DNA of 64,000 nucleotides from assembly GCF_027587205.1 (NCBI RefSeq), contig NZ_JAPDOD010000002.1, forward strand, positions 186,001 to 250,000, written 5' to 3'. Position 1 is the stretch's first letter. Every line of letters begins with the position of its first letter. The notes under the pieces were generated by a model that saw nothing but the letters and a program-made list of their open reading frames with translations, was not told the DNA's origin and did no database searches. The position numbers and the translations under genes were made by a program. Shown in pieces: positions 7,180 to 14,496 of this stretch. The stretch is from Solirubrobacter ginsenosidimutans. GTDB lineage: Bacteria > Actinomycetota > Thermoleophilia > Solirubrobacterales > Solirubrobacteraceae.

Positions 7180-7650
7180 ATGCTCGAGCAAAGCACTGCT
7201 GCACCGGACTTCGACCTCCCCGACCAGGACGGCGACCACGTCAAGCTGTCCGACCTCAAGGGCCAGACGGTCGTCCTGTACTTCTATCCCAAGGCCGACA
7301 CTCCCGGCTGCACCACGCAGGCGTGCGGGATCCGGGATCACCTGCCCGACTACACCGCCGCCGGCGTGCAGGTGCTGGGGGTCTCGCCCGACCCGGTCAA
7401 GCTCGTCAAGAAGTTCCACGACAAGCAGGGGCTGAACTTCACGCTGCTCGCCGATGAGGACCACGCGGTGTGCGACGCGTACGGCGTGTGGGCGGAGAAG
7501 AAGATGTACGGGAAGACGTATTGGGGTGCGCTGCGCGCCACGTTCATCATCGACGGCGAGGGGACGATCGTGCACGTGATCCCGAAGGCGTCGCCGAAGA
7601 CGCATGACGACGAGGTGCTCAAGGCGCTTGGGGAGCTCGCCGCGGCCTGA
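7180..7650 (+). CDS. bcp: thioredoxin-dependent thiol peroxidase (Bcp/PrxQ)
   Basis: 156 residues, the usual Bcp length, from ATG 7180; an in-frame ATG further upstream would add unrelated residues and is rejected. The thioredoxin fold is evident: VVLYFYPKADTPGCTTQAC has the peroxidatic Cys at 44 and the resolving Cys at 49, five residues apart as in atypical two-Cys PrxQ enzymes. Later motifs FTLLADED and YWGALRATFIIDGEG fit the family. It reduces hydrogen peroxide and organic hydroperoxides in the cytoplasm. Its first 56 bases are nearly duplicated at 1317. It is divergent from abiEi. Confidence 0.95.
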   Translation: MLEQSTAAPDFDLPDQDGDHVKLSDLKGQTVVLYFYPKADTPGCTTQACGIRDHLPDYTAAGVQVLGVSPDPVKLVKKFHDKQGLNFTLLADEDHAVCDAYGVWAEKKMYGKTYWGALRATFIIDGEGTIVHVIPKASPKTHDDEVLKALGELAAA

Positions 7651-7653
7651 GGC

Positions 7654-7686
7654 TTGACATGGACCGCTATTCAACGCTACGGTTGA
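7654..7686 (+). promoter_or_regulatory. promoter with overlapping ArsR-type operator
   Basis: TTGACA at 7654-7659 is followed after 18 bases by TACGGT (7678-7683) as a weak -10 box. The perfect inverted repeat TCAAC-N6-GTTGA (7671-7686) covers that -10 box, as expected for autorepression by the ArsR protein encoded just downstream. A GGAAGG ribosome site (7692-7697) precedes the ATG at 7699. Confidence 0.6.
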
Positions 7687-7698
7687 TCAACCGGAAGG

Positions 7699-8019
7699 AT
7701 GAATAGCGACCAGCTCACCCTCACGTTCACGGCCCTGGCCGACCCCACGCGGCGGCAGATCCTCGCGCGGCTGCGGACCAGCGGCGAGGCGACGGTCAAC
7801 GAGATCGCGGCGCCGTTCGCGATTTCGCTGCAGGCGGTGTCCAAGCACCTGAAGGTCCTGGAACGGGCCGGCCTGATCGCGCGTGGGAAGGATCGGCAGC
7901 TCAGGCCGTCCCGCATCCAGGGCGAGGCGTTCAGAGAGGCGGCGGCGTTCATCGACGACTACCGGCAGTTCTGGGACGAGAGCTTCGACCGGCTCGGGGA
8001 GCACCTGGATGGCGCGTGA
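7699..8019 (+). CDS. ArsR/SmtB-family transcriptional regulator
   Basis: 106 residues. The winged helix-turn-helix is clear: FTALADPTRRQILARL, then EIAAPFAISLQAVSKHLKVL as recognition helix, then AGLIARGKDRQ as wing. Metal-binding Cys of classic ArsR proteins are absent, so it belongs to the group paired with SRPBCC (AHSA1) proteins. It overlaps the next gene by 11 bases (ATGGCGCGTGA), and an inverted repeat in its promoter suggests self-repression. Likely ligand unknown. Confidence 0.92.
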   Translation: MNSDQLTLTFTALADPTRRQILARLRTSGEATVNEIAAPFAISLQAVSKHLKVLERAGLIARGKDRQLRPSRIQGEAFREAAAFIDDYRQFWDESFDRLGEHLDGA

Positions 8020-8413
8020 CCTGAGCATCACCCGCGTCTACAACGCCACGCCCCAGCAGCTGTGGGACGCGTGGACGCAGCCCGAGCAGCTCGCCCGCTG
8101 GTGGGGCAAGCGGGGCTGGAACGCCAAGCCGGAGTCGATCGAGCTCGACGTCCGCCCCGGCGGCACGTTCCGCGTGACCACGGTCAGCGACGAGGACGGC
8201 AGCGAGATGACCAACGAAGGCACGTACGACGAGGTCCAACCACCGCACCGGCTGACCTTCGGCGAAACCGTCGTGACGTTCACGAAGCTCGACGACGGCC
8301 GCACCGAGATGCACTTCCACACGACGACAGAAGCCCAGGACGAGCTCTTCCAGCGCATGAGCAAGGGCGTGGAGAGCGCGTTCGACCGCCTCGAGGAGGC
8401 CCTCGCACCATGA
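8009..8413 (+). CDS. SRPBCC / AHSA1-domain protein
   Basis: 134 residues, ATG inside the end of the arsR-like gene. It has the START/Bet v1-like pattern of the AHSA1 family: SITRVYNATPQQLWDAWTQP, LARWWGKRGW, VRPGGTFRVTT, and the C-terminal helix ELFQRMSKGVESAFDRLEE. Such proteins bind hydrophobic ligands in a deep pocket and are regularly encoded with ArsR regulators of this type. The ATGA overlap with the following gene makes three coupled genes. Substrate not deducible. Confidence 0.9.
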   Translation: MARDLSITRVYNATPQQLWDAWTQPEQLARWWGKRGWNAKPESIELDVRPGGTFRVTTVSDEDGSEMTNEGTYDEVQPPHRLTFGETVVTFTKLDDGRTEMHFHTTTEAQDELFQRMSKGVESAFDRLEEALAP

Positions 8414-8808
8414 GCACGACCACGAAGATCGTCACCGGCGTCGACTACGTCGGCATCCCGTCCAACGACCTCGAGACGGCGCGCGCGTTCTACGAGAACG
8501 TGCTCGGCATCGAGGCGAGCAGCGTGTGGCAGCAGGCCGACCAGCCGGCCGTGGGAGCGGAGTTCGAGACCGGCACCGTCACGATCGCGCTGATCAACTG
8601 CCCCGGGCTGGGCATCCCGTTCCAGGTCAACCCGGCGCCGCTCGCGTTCCAGGTCGACGACGTGGCGCAGGCGCGCGCCGAGCTCGAGTCACGTGGCGTG
8701 ACGTTCCTGGGCGACGACATCGACTCCGGCGTCTGCCACATGGCCAACTTCAAGGACCCCGACGGCAACGCCCTGATGCTGCACCAGCGCTACGCGCCCA
8801 AGGGCTGA
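8410..8808 (+). CDS. VOC (glyoxalase/bleomycin-resistance fold) protein
   Basis: 132 residues. The N-terminal VDYVGIPSNDLETARAFYENVLG and the C-terminal CHMANFKDPDGNALMLHQRY are the two signature halves of a single-module vicinal-oxygen-chelate protein. His and Glu metal ligands are only partly conserved (the first half lacks the usual His after VDYVGI). Third gene of the ArsR-SRPBCC-VOC operon, so probably in the same detoxification or sensing role. Its last 19 bases overlap the convergent gene at 8790. Confidence 0.9.
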   Translation: MSTTTKIVTGVDYVGIPSNDLETARAFYENVLGIEASSVWQQADQPAVGAEFETGTVTIALINCPGLGIPFQVNPAPLAFQVDDVAQARAELESRGVTFLGDDIDSGVCHMANFKDPDGNALMLHQRYAPKG

Positions 8809-9251
8809 ACCGGCACGAAGTTGTCCGGGTCCATCGGCGCGTAGGCGACCTCGATCGTCATCCCCGCCTGCCAGCCGATGGTCGGCGGGACGTAGACGGT
8901 GCGCGCGCGGCGCCCGCCGGCGAGGTCGACCGCGAGCTGCATCGGGCTCAGCGCGCCCACGCGCGAGTAGGGGTTGAGCGAAGCCTCGAGCACCTGAGCG
9001 GTGGTGCGCGACGTGCGCGCCGCCGCCTCTTCGGCATCACGCCGCTTCCCGGCTCGCCGGGAGACGATCGCGACCACGGCGAAGATCACGCCGACACCCA
9101 CGAAGATCAACCCCAAAGGCTTGAACGCCGCGGGCTCGGACACGAAGCCGATGACCGCGAACGCGATCCCCAGCGGCAGGAAGGTCACGGCGAGGATGCC
9201 CGTCACGAGGGTCACGACGAACCCCTTGACGGCGGTGTCGGTGCGGAACAT
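8790..9251 (-). CDS. two-helix membrane protein of unknown function
   Basis: 153 residues from ATG 9251 (MFRTDTAVKG); a TTG 36 bases upstream would add 12 residues. Two adjacent membrane helices (VVTLVTGILAVTFLPLGIAFAVIGF and PLGLIFVGVGVIFAVVAIVS) are followed by a cytoplasmic, Arg/Ala-rich linker and a soluble part with VYVPPTIGWQAGMTIEVAYAP that looks like a small beta barrel, as in DUF3592-like proteins. The start codon lies in one arm of a 12-bp perfect hairpin. Confidence 0.7.
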   Translation of the reverse strand: MFRTDTAVKGFVVTLVTGILAVTFLPLGIAFAVIGFVSEPAAFKPLGLIFVGVGVIFAVVAIVSRRAGKRRDAEEAAARTSRTTAQVLEASLNPYSRVGALSPMQLAVDLAGGRRARTVYVPPTIGWQAGMTIEVAYAPMDPDNFVPVQPLGA

Positions 9252-9281
9252 GGGCGCGATGCTCTCGCGTCGCGCCCATGT
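9248..9281 (-). promoter_or_regulatory. 12-bp perfect hairpin covering the start codon of the 8790 gene
   Basis: ACATGGGCGCGA (9248-9259) and TCGCGCCCATGT (9270-9281) are perfect complements with a 10-base loop. The ATG of the membrane-protein gene (9251-9249) is inside one arm. It also lies 27 bases past the stop of the S15 peptidase gene, so it may end that transcript, but no T-run follows. Confidence 0.6.
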
Positions 9282-9307
9282 CCGCAATCAGGACCCGACC
9301 CTGGGAT

Positions 9308-9655
9308 TTACGGGGTCGTGGTGGACAGCGTGAACGTCAGCGTCTTCGTGTACGCCCCCGTGCGGAGCGCATCCGTGGCGTCGACGTGCTGCTTGAACGT
9401 GATCGTCACCGGGTCATTCGACACCGGCGCCGTCCACGCGGCCTTGGAGAACGAGACCGCCAGCGGCGACGGGAGCGAGAACGTCCCGTTCATCAGGTGG
9501 CCGGGATCGGACACCGTCAGCGCCGCGTCGCCCGCGGTCGACAAGACCGTCGCCGGAGTCGTCGCCGTGTAGTCCTTCGCCAGACCGGGCGTGAACGCGC
9601 CGAACGTCGCCGGAGCGCCCAAGACCAGCGAGAGCGTGGCCGGCACGCTGCCGCC
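9308..9655 (-). other. shared C-terminal domain, copy in the S15 peptidase
   Basis: 115 codons plus stop, from GGSVPATLSLVLGAPATF to TLTFTLSTTTP. Aligned by hand without gaps to the end of the GH92 protein it gives 82 identical residues of 115. Predicted all-beta, no Cys, no LPxTG, no membrane helix. Confidence 0.85.
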
Positions 9656-11881
9656 GACCGTCGAGTTCACCGGGACGAGCCGCGTGATCTCGGCGCTGGT
9701 CGACGCCGCGTACGCACCCGCACCCACGTAGGTCGCGCTGATCTGGTGCGACCCGCCGCTCAAGGCCGGAACCGGCAGCGTCGCGACGCCGCCGACCAGC
9801 GGCACCGGCGCGCCGAGCGGCTGCCCGCCGTCGAGGAACTGGACCGCGCCGCCGGCCGTGTCGAGCTTCGTGAAGCCGGCGAAGTCGGCCTTGTTCAACG
9901 CTTCCGCCATCAGGTCGGCCGGAAGCGGCGAGGCCGCCGGGGCGGAGCCGGCGACCGTCGCGGTGAACGCGGAGCCGGTGTCGGCCACGGTCGTCGTGGT
10001 CGGCTCGCCGCCCGAGATGCCGGCGGCGCGCGCAGCCACGTCGCCACCCACGATCGGCAGCGAGATCCGGCTGTTCTTCAGCGAGAACGTGATGTTCGCC
10101 GCCGTGGTCGAAGCGGTCGTGCCGTAGTCGCGGTAGGAGCCCACGATGACGACGCCGATCTGGTGCCCGGCCGGGAACGTGTAGTCGTTCGGCAGCAGCG
10201 GGAAGCTGAACGGGTACCGCGTGCCGGCAACGATCGGGGTGGTGACATTCCGCGACGTGCGGTGCCCGGCGTCGAGCACGCCCTTCGTGACCCGCCACGC
10301 CGTCGTGGTGGTGTCGATGCGCTCGCCGACGTCCTTGTAGCAGCCGTTGTCGACCGCGCTGGCCTGGCCGTAGCACGAGGTCGTGGTGAGCGTCTGCACG
10401 CCGTCACCGGTCGCCCGGTTCACGCGCGGGAAGGCTGGGCCGAAGTCGACCAGGATCGCGCCGAGGTGCGTCGAGGTCTTGTCGGCCGACGCGTCGAGCT
10501 GCACGGTCGGCGTGCCGGAGAGCCGGACCGGCGCCGACAGCGGCGGCGTGAGGAACACGCGCCGGTTGGCGGTCACCGTCGTCGGGTTGGCGAGCATCGC
10601 GGTCTCGCGCTGCGAGGCGGAGTCCTGGAACGTCGTGGTCTGCTCGGCGCCGGTGGCGGGAGCGAGCCCGAGCTCGGCACCGGGCTTGAGGAAGAGCTGC
10701 GTCTGCTTGGTGCCCGGCACCGGCCACGAAGCGGCATCCGTCAACACGCCCGGGGACGTCTCGACGCTCACCTGCGGCTGGCTCATGATGCCGTTCTGCA
10801 CGCCCTCGAGCCAGTAGTCGAACCAGTGGTGCAGCGTGTCCACCCACTTCGCGCGGCTGTTGTCGAACGGGTCGACGTGCCCGGTCTGCATCAGCCACGC
10901 CTTGGACGGCACGCCCAGGTCCTGCAGCGCGTACCAGAAGCGGCTGAAGTGGTCGAAGCGCACGTTCTCGTCACCCATGCCGTGCGTCAGGAACACCGAT
11001 GCTCGGACCTTGGGCGCGTCCTTGACGTAGTTGCGGACGTTCCAGAACGGCGTCGTGAAGTCGCCGGTGGCGTCGGCGTCGTTGGCGTCGATCTTGTCCC
11101 GGGTCGGCTTGCAGTACGCCTGCCGGTTGGCGTCGGTCACGGTGTTCGCCAGGGACGACACGTAGTGCCCGCCGCGCTGGATGACGCCGTTGGAGCGCGT
11201 GTAGTCGTAGTAGTCGTACGGGCCGGACTCGCCGACGATCGTCGTCAGCCCGTCCACGCCGGTGACGGCCGCGGCGGCGGCCAGAGCGCCGTCGTAAGAC
11301 TTGCCGATCATGCCGGTCTTGCCGTTGAACCACGCCGGAGCGGGGACGAGGTTGCCGTCCTTGTCGTGCGCGGTCCGGCGGCCCTTGAACCAGTCGATGA
11401 CGTCGACCGCGGCGTTGTTGTCGGTCGCGTCCTGGACCGTCGGGCACCCCGTCGAGTGGTTGGTGCCGGTCATGTCCACGAGCGCGATCGCGTACCCGCG
11501 TGGGACGAAGTAGTTATCGAGGAACAGCGGCCACTTCTGCAGCAGACCGCTGGCGTCGTCGACTTTCAGCTGGGACTCGTTGCCGCGCCCGAGCGTCGAA
11601 TAGTACGGGCTGGCGTCCATGATCACGGGCGCCTTCAGGCCGTTGTTCGTCTCCGCCGGCCGGATGATGTCGACGGCGATCTTGTCGGCCAGGCCGTCCG
11701 CATCGGAGTCGAAGTCGGAGTCGACCCACACGCGATCACGGACCGCGCCCGCGTAATTGAACGCTTCCTGGGTCTCGCCGTTCTCGACGACGATCCCGGG
11801 CGTTTGGGCGTTCGCCTTCCCCGCGCTGGAGAACACCGCTGCGGCCACCGCCGCAGCGAGCAGCACCTTGCGTCCCTGCAT
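9308..11881 (-). CDS. exported S15-family Xaa-Pro dipeptidyl-peptidase / CocE-type hydrolase
   Basis: 857 residues from ATG 11881, chosen because a signal peptide follows at once (KVLLAAAVAAAVFSSAGKANAQT). The alpha/beta-hydrolase core has GMIGKSYDGALA with nucleophile Ser about 195, the acid near GDENVRFDHFSR and the His in MQTGHVDPF. A jelly-roll PepX_C domain follows (YPFSFPLLPNDYTFPAGHQI). S15 enzymes release Xaa-Pro dipeptides or hydrolyse esters and amides. After an Ig-like segment, the last 115 residues form a domain shared, without gaps, with the GH92 protein at 47615. Secreted or surface-attached. The 5' side follows the 11916 gene by 34 bases. Confidence 0.92.
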   Translation of the reverse strand: MQGRKVLLAAAVAAAVFSSAGKANAQTPGIVVENGETQEAFNYAGAVRDRVWVDSDFDSDADGLADKIAVDIIRPAETNNGLKAPVIMDASPYYSTLGRGNESQLKVDDASGLLQKWPLFLDNYFVPRGYAIALVDMTGTNHSTGCPTVQDATDNNAAVDVIDWFKGRRTAHDKDGNLVPAPAWFNGKTGMIGKSYDGALAAAAAVTGVDGLTTIVGESGPYDYYDYTRSNGVIQRGGHYVSSLANTVTDANRQAYCKPTRDKIDANDADATGDFTTPFWNVRNYVKDAPKVRASVFLTHGMGDENVRFDHFSRFWYALQDLGVPSKAWLMQTGHVDPFDNSRAKWVDTLHHWFDYWLEGVQNGIMSQPQVSVETSPGVLTDAASWPVPGTKQTQLFLKPGAELGLAPATGAEQTTTFQDSASQRETAMLANPTTVTANRRVFLTPPLSAPVRLSGTPTVQLDASADKTSTHLGAILVDFGPAFPRVNRATGDGVQTLTTTSCYGQASAVDNGCYKDVGERIDTTTTAWRVTKGVLDAGHRTSRNVTTPIVAGTRYPFSFPLLPNDYTFPAGHQIGVVIVGSYRDYGTTASTTAANITFSLKNSRISLPIVGGDVAARAAGISGGEPTTTTVADTGSAFTATVAGSAPAASPLPADLMAEALNKADFAGFTKLDTAGGAVQFLDGGQPLGAPVPLVGGVATLPVPALSGGSHQISATYVGAGAYAASTSAEITRLVPVNSTVGGSVPATLSLVLGAPATFGAFTPGLAKDYTATTPATVLSTAGDAALTVSDPGHLMNGTFSLPSPLAVSFSKAAWTAPVSNDPVTITFKQHVDATDALRTGAYTKTLTFTLSTTTP

Positions 11882-11915
11882 CTCTCTTTTACCCCCAGTT
11901 AGACCAGGAGCGAAG

Positions 11916-12545
11916 CTACTCCGGCGCGGCGCCGGTGTCCTTCGACTGCGAAGGGAAATCCGAGCGCCGGATTTCGACACCTGTGGCCCCGTTCATCACC
12001 CGCCGTTCACCCACCGGCGCCGCGAGGGCGACCTCGGTCGAGCGCGCCATCCGCACGGCGTGGGGCAGCGAAGGCGAGCCGTCCTCGCGAAAGCGCGGCG
12101 GGTGGCGCTCCCACAGCGTGATCGTCACATGGGTGGCGGTCTCGGCGACGTCGACCCGCTCGAGCGGCAGCAGGCCGCTGGTCCACGCGACACGGACGCC
12201 GCCCTCGATCGGCTCCCAGTGCTCCCACGACGCCGCGACGAGCCGGCTCTCGAAGTCCTCCGGGCTGCGCGGCTCGTCCCGCTCGCGCAGGCCTTCAAGC
12301 GTCACCAGCACCGACAGCGCGCGCGGATTGGGCGCGAAGCCGGGCAGGTTCTTGCGCATGAACCGCCCGCGGTCCGTCCGCGGCTTGAACGGATCGGGAT
12401 ACCCGAGCTCCGCCTGCGAGCGGGCGAACGCCCGCGCCTCCTCGCCCTCCGGCGGCAGCGCCTCGATGTACGCCGCCCAGTCGTCGACCCCGTGGGCGCG
12501 CAGATACGCACCCATCCGGCGCAGCGTGATGACGGCGCTTCCCAT
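11916..12545 (-). CDS. unrecognised soluble protein
   Basis: 209 residues from ATG 12545. Begins MGSAVITLRRMGAYLRAHGV and continues with a helical N-terminal half (WAAYIEALPPEGEEARAFAR, MRKNLPGF) and a beta-rich C-terminal half (GVRVAWTSGLLPLERVDVAE, THVTITLWERHPPRF). No signal peptide. I do not recognise the family. It lies 4 bases after the AlkD-like gene and 34 before the S15 peptidase gene, all on the minus strand, so it may be cotranscribed with both. Confidence 0.65.
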   Translation of the reverse strand: MGSAVITLRRMGAYLRAHGVDDWAAYIEALPPEGEEARAFARSQAELGYPDPFKPRTDRGRFMRKNLPGFAPNPRALSVLVTLEGLRERDEPRSPEDFESRLVAASWEHWEPIEGGVRVAWTSGLLPLERVDVAETATHVTITLWERHPPRFREDGSPSLPHAVRMARSTEVALAAPVGERRVMNGATGVEIRRSDFPSQSKDTGAAPE

Positions 12546-12549
12546 AGAC

Positions 12550-13209
12550 CTAGGGTGCCAGGTTCTTGAGCGCCTCCCGCTGGCTCAAGGGACTGAGCTC
12601 ATGAGCCTCGCAGTACGTGCGCACGACCTCCGGCTCGACCCACGCGTAGGCGCGCAGCGCCCAGCCGATCGCCTTGCGGATGAAGAACTCACGATCGCCG
12701 CGGTTGGGCTCGATGCAGTCGGCGAGCAGCGCGAAATCGGTCTCGCGCTTGCGGCGGACCTGGGCGATGATCGAGGCGCGGCGCTTCCACATCACGGCGT
12801 CGGTCGACCACTCGACCAGCGCCGGCCCGACCTCGGGCAACAGCGCCCCGAGCGGCCCGCACGCCACCTCGTCCACGTAGTCCCACCAGGCGCCGGTGAC
12901 GATCAGCTCCTCGTAGAGCCCCAACGCCGCCGGCGTGCGGTAGGCGGCGTAGCGGCGGTCCTGCAGCAACGCCAGCGCCATGTAGCGCTCCTCGCGGCGC
13001 GAGGCTTCCCGCCACAGCGTCTGGATCGTGCGCTGCCAGGCGTCGAAGCTGTCGAGCAGGTACTCGTCGAACACCGCCCGCGCGAGCTTCACCCGCGCGG
13101 GCTTCTGCACGCCGTAGAACGGCATCTCGGACTTCATGTACGCCTGCATGGCCGGCGCCTTCGCTGGGTCAGCGAGGGCGGCCAGACCGTGGCGGATGGC
13201 GTCGATCAT
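12550..13209 (-). CDS. AlkD-like DNA alkylation repair protein
   Basis: 219 residues from ATG 13209. The HEAT-like helical repeats and motifs YMKSEMPFYGVQKPAR, RREERYMALALL, AWWDYVDEVA and REFFIRKAIGWALR are those of the AlkC/AlkD DNA glycosylase superfamily, which excises positively charged alkylated bases (3-methyladenine, 7-methylguanine) without base flipping. The Trp-Asp pair in WWDYVDEVA and the Arg in FIRKAIGWALR correspond to the DNA-contacting residues. A second alkyl-base glycosylase (AlkA type) is at 18324. Divergent from pepT with only 24 bases between start codons. Confidence 0.9.
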   Translation of the reverse strand: MIDAIRHGLAALADPAKAPAMQAYMKSEMPFYGVQKPARVKLARAVFDEYLLDSFDAWQRTIQTLWREASRREERYMALALLQDRRYAAYRTPAALGLYEELIVTGAWWDYVDEVACGPLGALLPEVGPALVEWSTDAVMWKRRASIIAQVRRKRETDFALLADCIEPNRGDREFFIRKAIGWALRAYAWVEPEVVRTYCEAHELSPLSQREALKNLAP

Positions 13210-13233
13210 GACGCCGACGATACGGTCCGAAGG

Positions 13234-14496
13234 GTGAGCTTCACGTCGCCTCTTGCCGAGACCCTGGCCCCCGACCTGTTGGAGCGCTTCCAGCGCTACG
13301 TCCGCATCGACACGCAGTCCGAGCGTGATCGCAAGCAGAGCCCGAGCACGCCGGGGCAGCTCGACCTCGCGCGTGTGCTCGTCGAGGAGCTGCTCGCGAT
13401 CGGGCTCGCCGACGCCCGCCTGGACGAGCACGGCTACGTCACCGCCACGCTGGCGGGCGACGGACCGGTCGTCGGGCTGATCGCGCACGTCGACACGAGT
13501 CCCGACGCGCCAGGAGCGGGCGTCGAGCCGATCGTGCACCGCGCCTACGACGGCTCGCGCATCGAGCTCCCGCGCGGCGGGACGGTGCTCGACCCGGCGG
13601 AGATCCCCGCGCTCGCCGCCGCGGTCGGCCACGACATCGTGTCCTCGTCCGGTGACACGCTGCTCGGCGCCGACGACAAGGCGGGCGTGTCGGAGATCAT
13701 GGCCGCGGTCGCCCACCTGGCCGCGCACCCGGAGCTCCCGCGCCCGACGCTGCGCATCTGCTTCACGCCCGACGAGGAGATCGGCGAGGGCGCGACGCTG
13801 TTCGACGTCGAGGCCTTCGGCGCGGTGTGCGCGTACACGCTCGACGGGTCCGACCTCGGCGAGCTGCAGGACGAGACGTTCGCCGCCGAGGAGGTCTCGC
13901 TGACGATCACCGGCGTCGACGCCCACCCCGGCTGGGCCAAGGACGTGCTGGTCAACGCCGCGCGGCTCGCGAGCAAGATCGTCGCCGCGCTGCCGGACGA
14001 CCTCACGCCGGAGCGCACGGACGGCCGCGACGGCTTCATCCACGTCTACGAGATCGACGCCAGCGGCGGGCGCGCGGTGGTCCGCGCGATCGTGCGCGAC
14101 TTCGACGACGACCGGCTCGCCGCGCACACCGCGCTGCTGCGCCGGACCGCCGAGGAGGTCGTGGCGGGCGCGCCCGGCGCCAAGCTCGAGGTCGTCGTGA
14201 CGCCGCAGTACCCGAACATGCATCGCTTCATCGAGCGCTTCCCGGAGGCGACCGAACGCGCGGAGGCGGCGCTGCGCGCGGAGGGGATCGAGCCGGTCCG
14301 CACGCCGATCCGCGGCGGCACCGACGGCTCACGCCTGAGCGCGATGGGCCTGCCGACGCCGAACCTCTTCACGGGCGGCCATGACTACCACTCACGGCGG
14401 GAGTGGGCGTCGCTGCAGGAGATGGCCGCGGCGTCGGCGACGGTCGTGCGGCTGGCGGCGGCGTGGGCTCGCGATGGAGCGCCACCCCGACGATGA
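13234..14496 (+). CDS. pepT: peptidase T (tripeptide aminopeptidase), M20 family
   Basis: 420 residues from GTG 13234, normal length. Zinc ligands and catalytic residues are in place: GLIAHVDTSPD, LLGADDKAG, CFTPDEEIGEG, TLDGSDLGE and the last His in FTGGHDYHSRREW. PepT removes the N-terminal residue of tripeptides in the cytoplasm and would complete peptide breakdown begun by secreted proteases of this region. Its last 128 bases are overlapped by the convergent EamA gene, yet the C-terminus is complete. Confidence 0.95.
   Translation: MSFTSPLAETLAPDLLERFQRYVRIDTQSERDRKQSPSTPGQLDLARVLVEELLAIGLADARLDEHGYVTATLAGDGPVVGLIAHVDTSPDAPGAGVEPIVHRAYDGSRIELPRGGTVLDPAEIPALAAAVGHDIVSSSGDTLLGADDKAGVSEIMAAVAHLAAHPELPRPTLRICFTPDEEIGEGATLFDVEAFGAVCAYTLDGSDLGELQDETFAAEEVSLTITGVDAHPGWAKDVLVNAARLASKIVAALPDDLTPERTDGRDGFIHVYEIDASGGRAVVRAIVRDFDDDRLAAHTALLRRTAEEVVAGAPGAKLEVVVTPQYPNMHRFIERFPEATERAEAALRAEGIEPVRTPIRGGTDGSRLSAMGLPTPNLFTGGHDYHSRREWASLQEMAAASATVVRLAAAWARDGAPPRR

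Noticed and set aside
9278..11902. 874-codon open frame antisense to the S15 peptidase, and similar long antisense frames elsewhere (2099-4393, 47693-51535)
   Set aside because: Arg/Ala/Gly/Val-rich composition without domains, produced by the GC-rich third positions of the real gene on the other strand.
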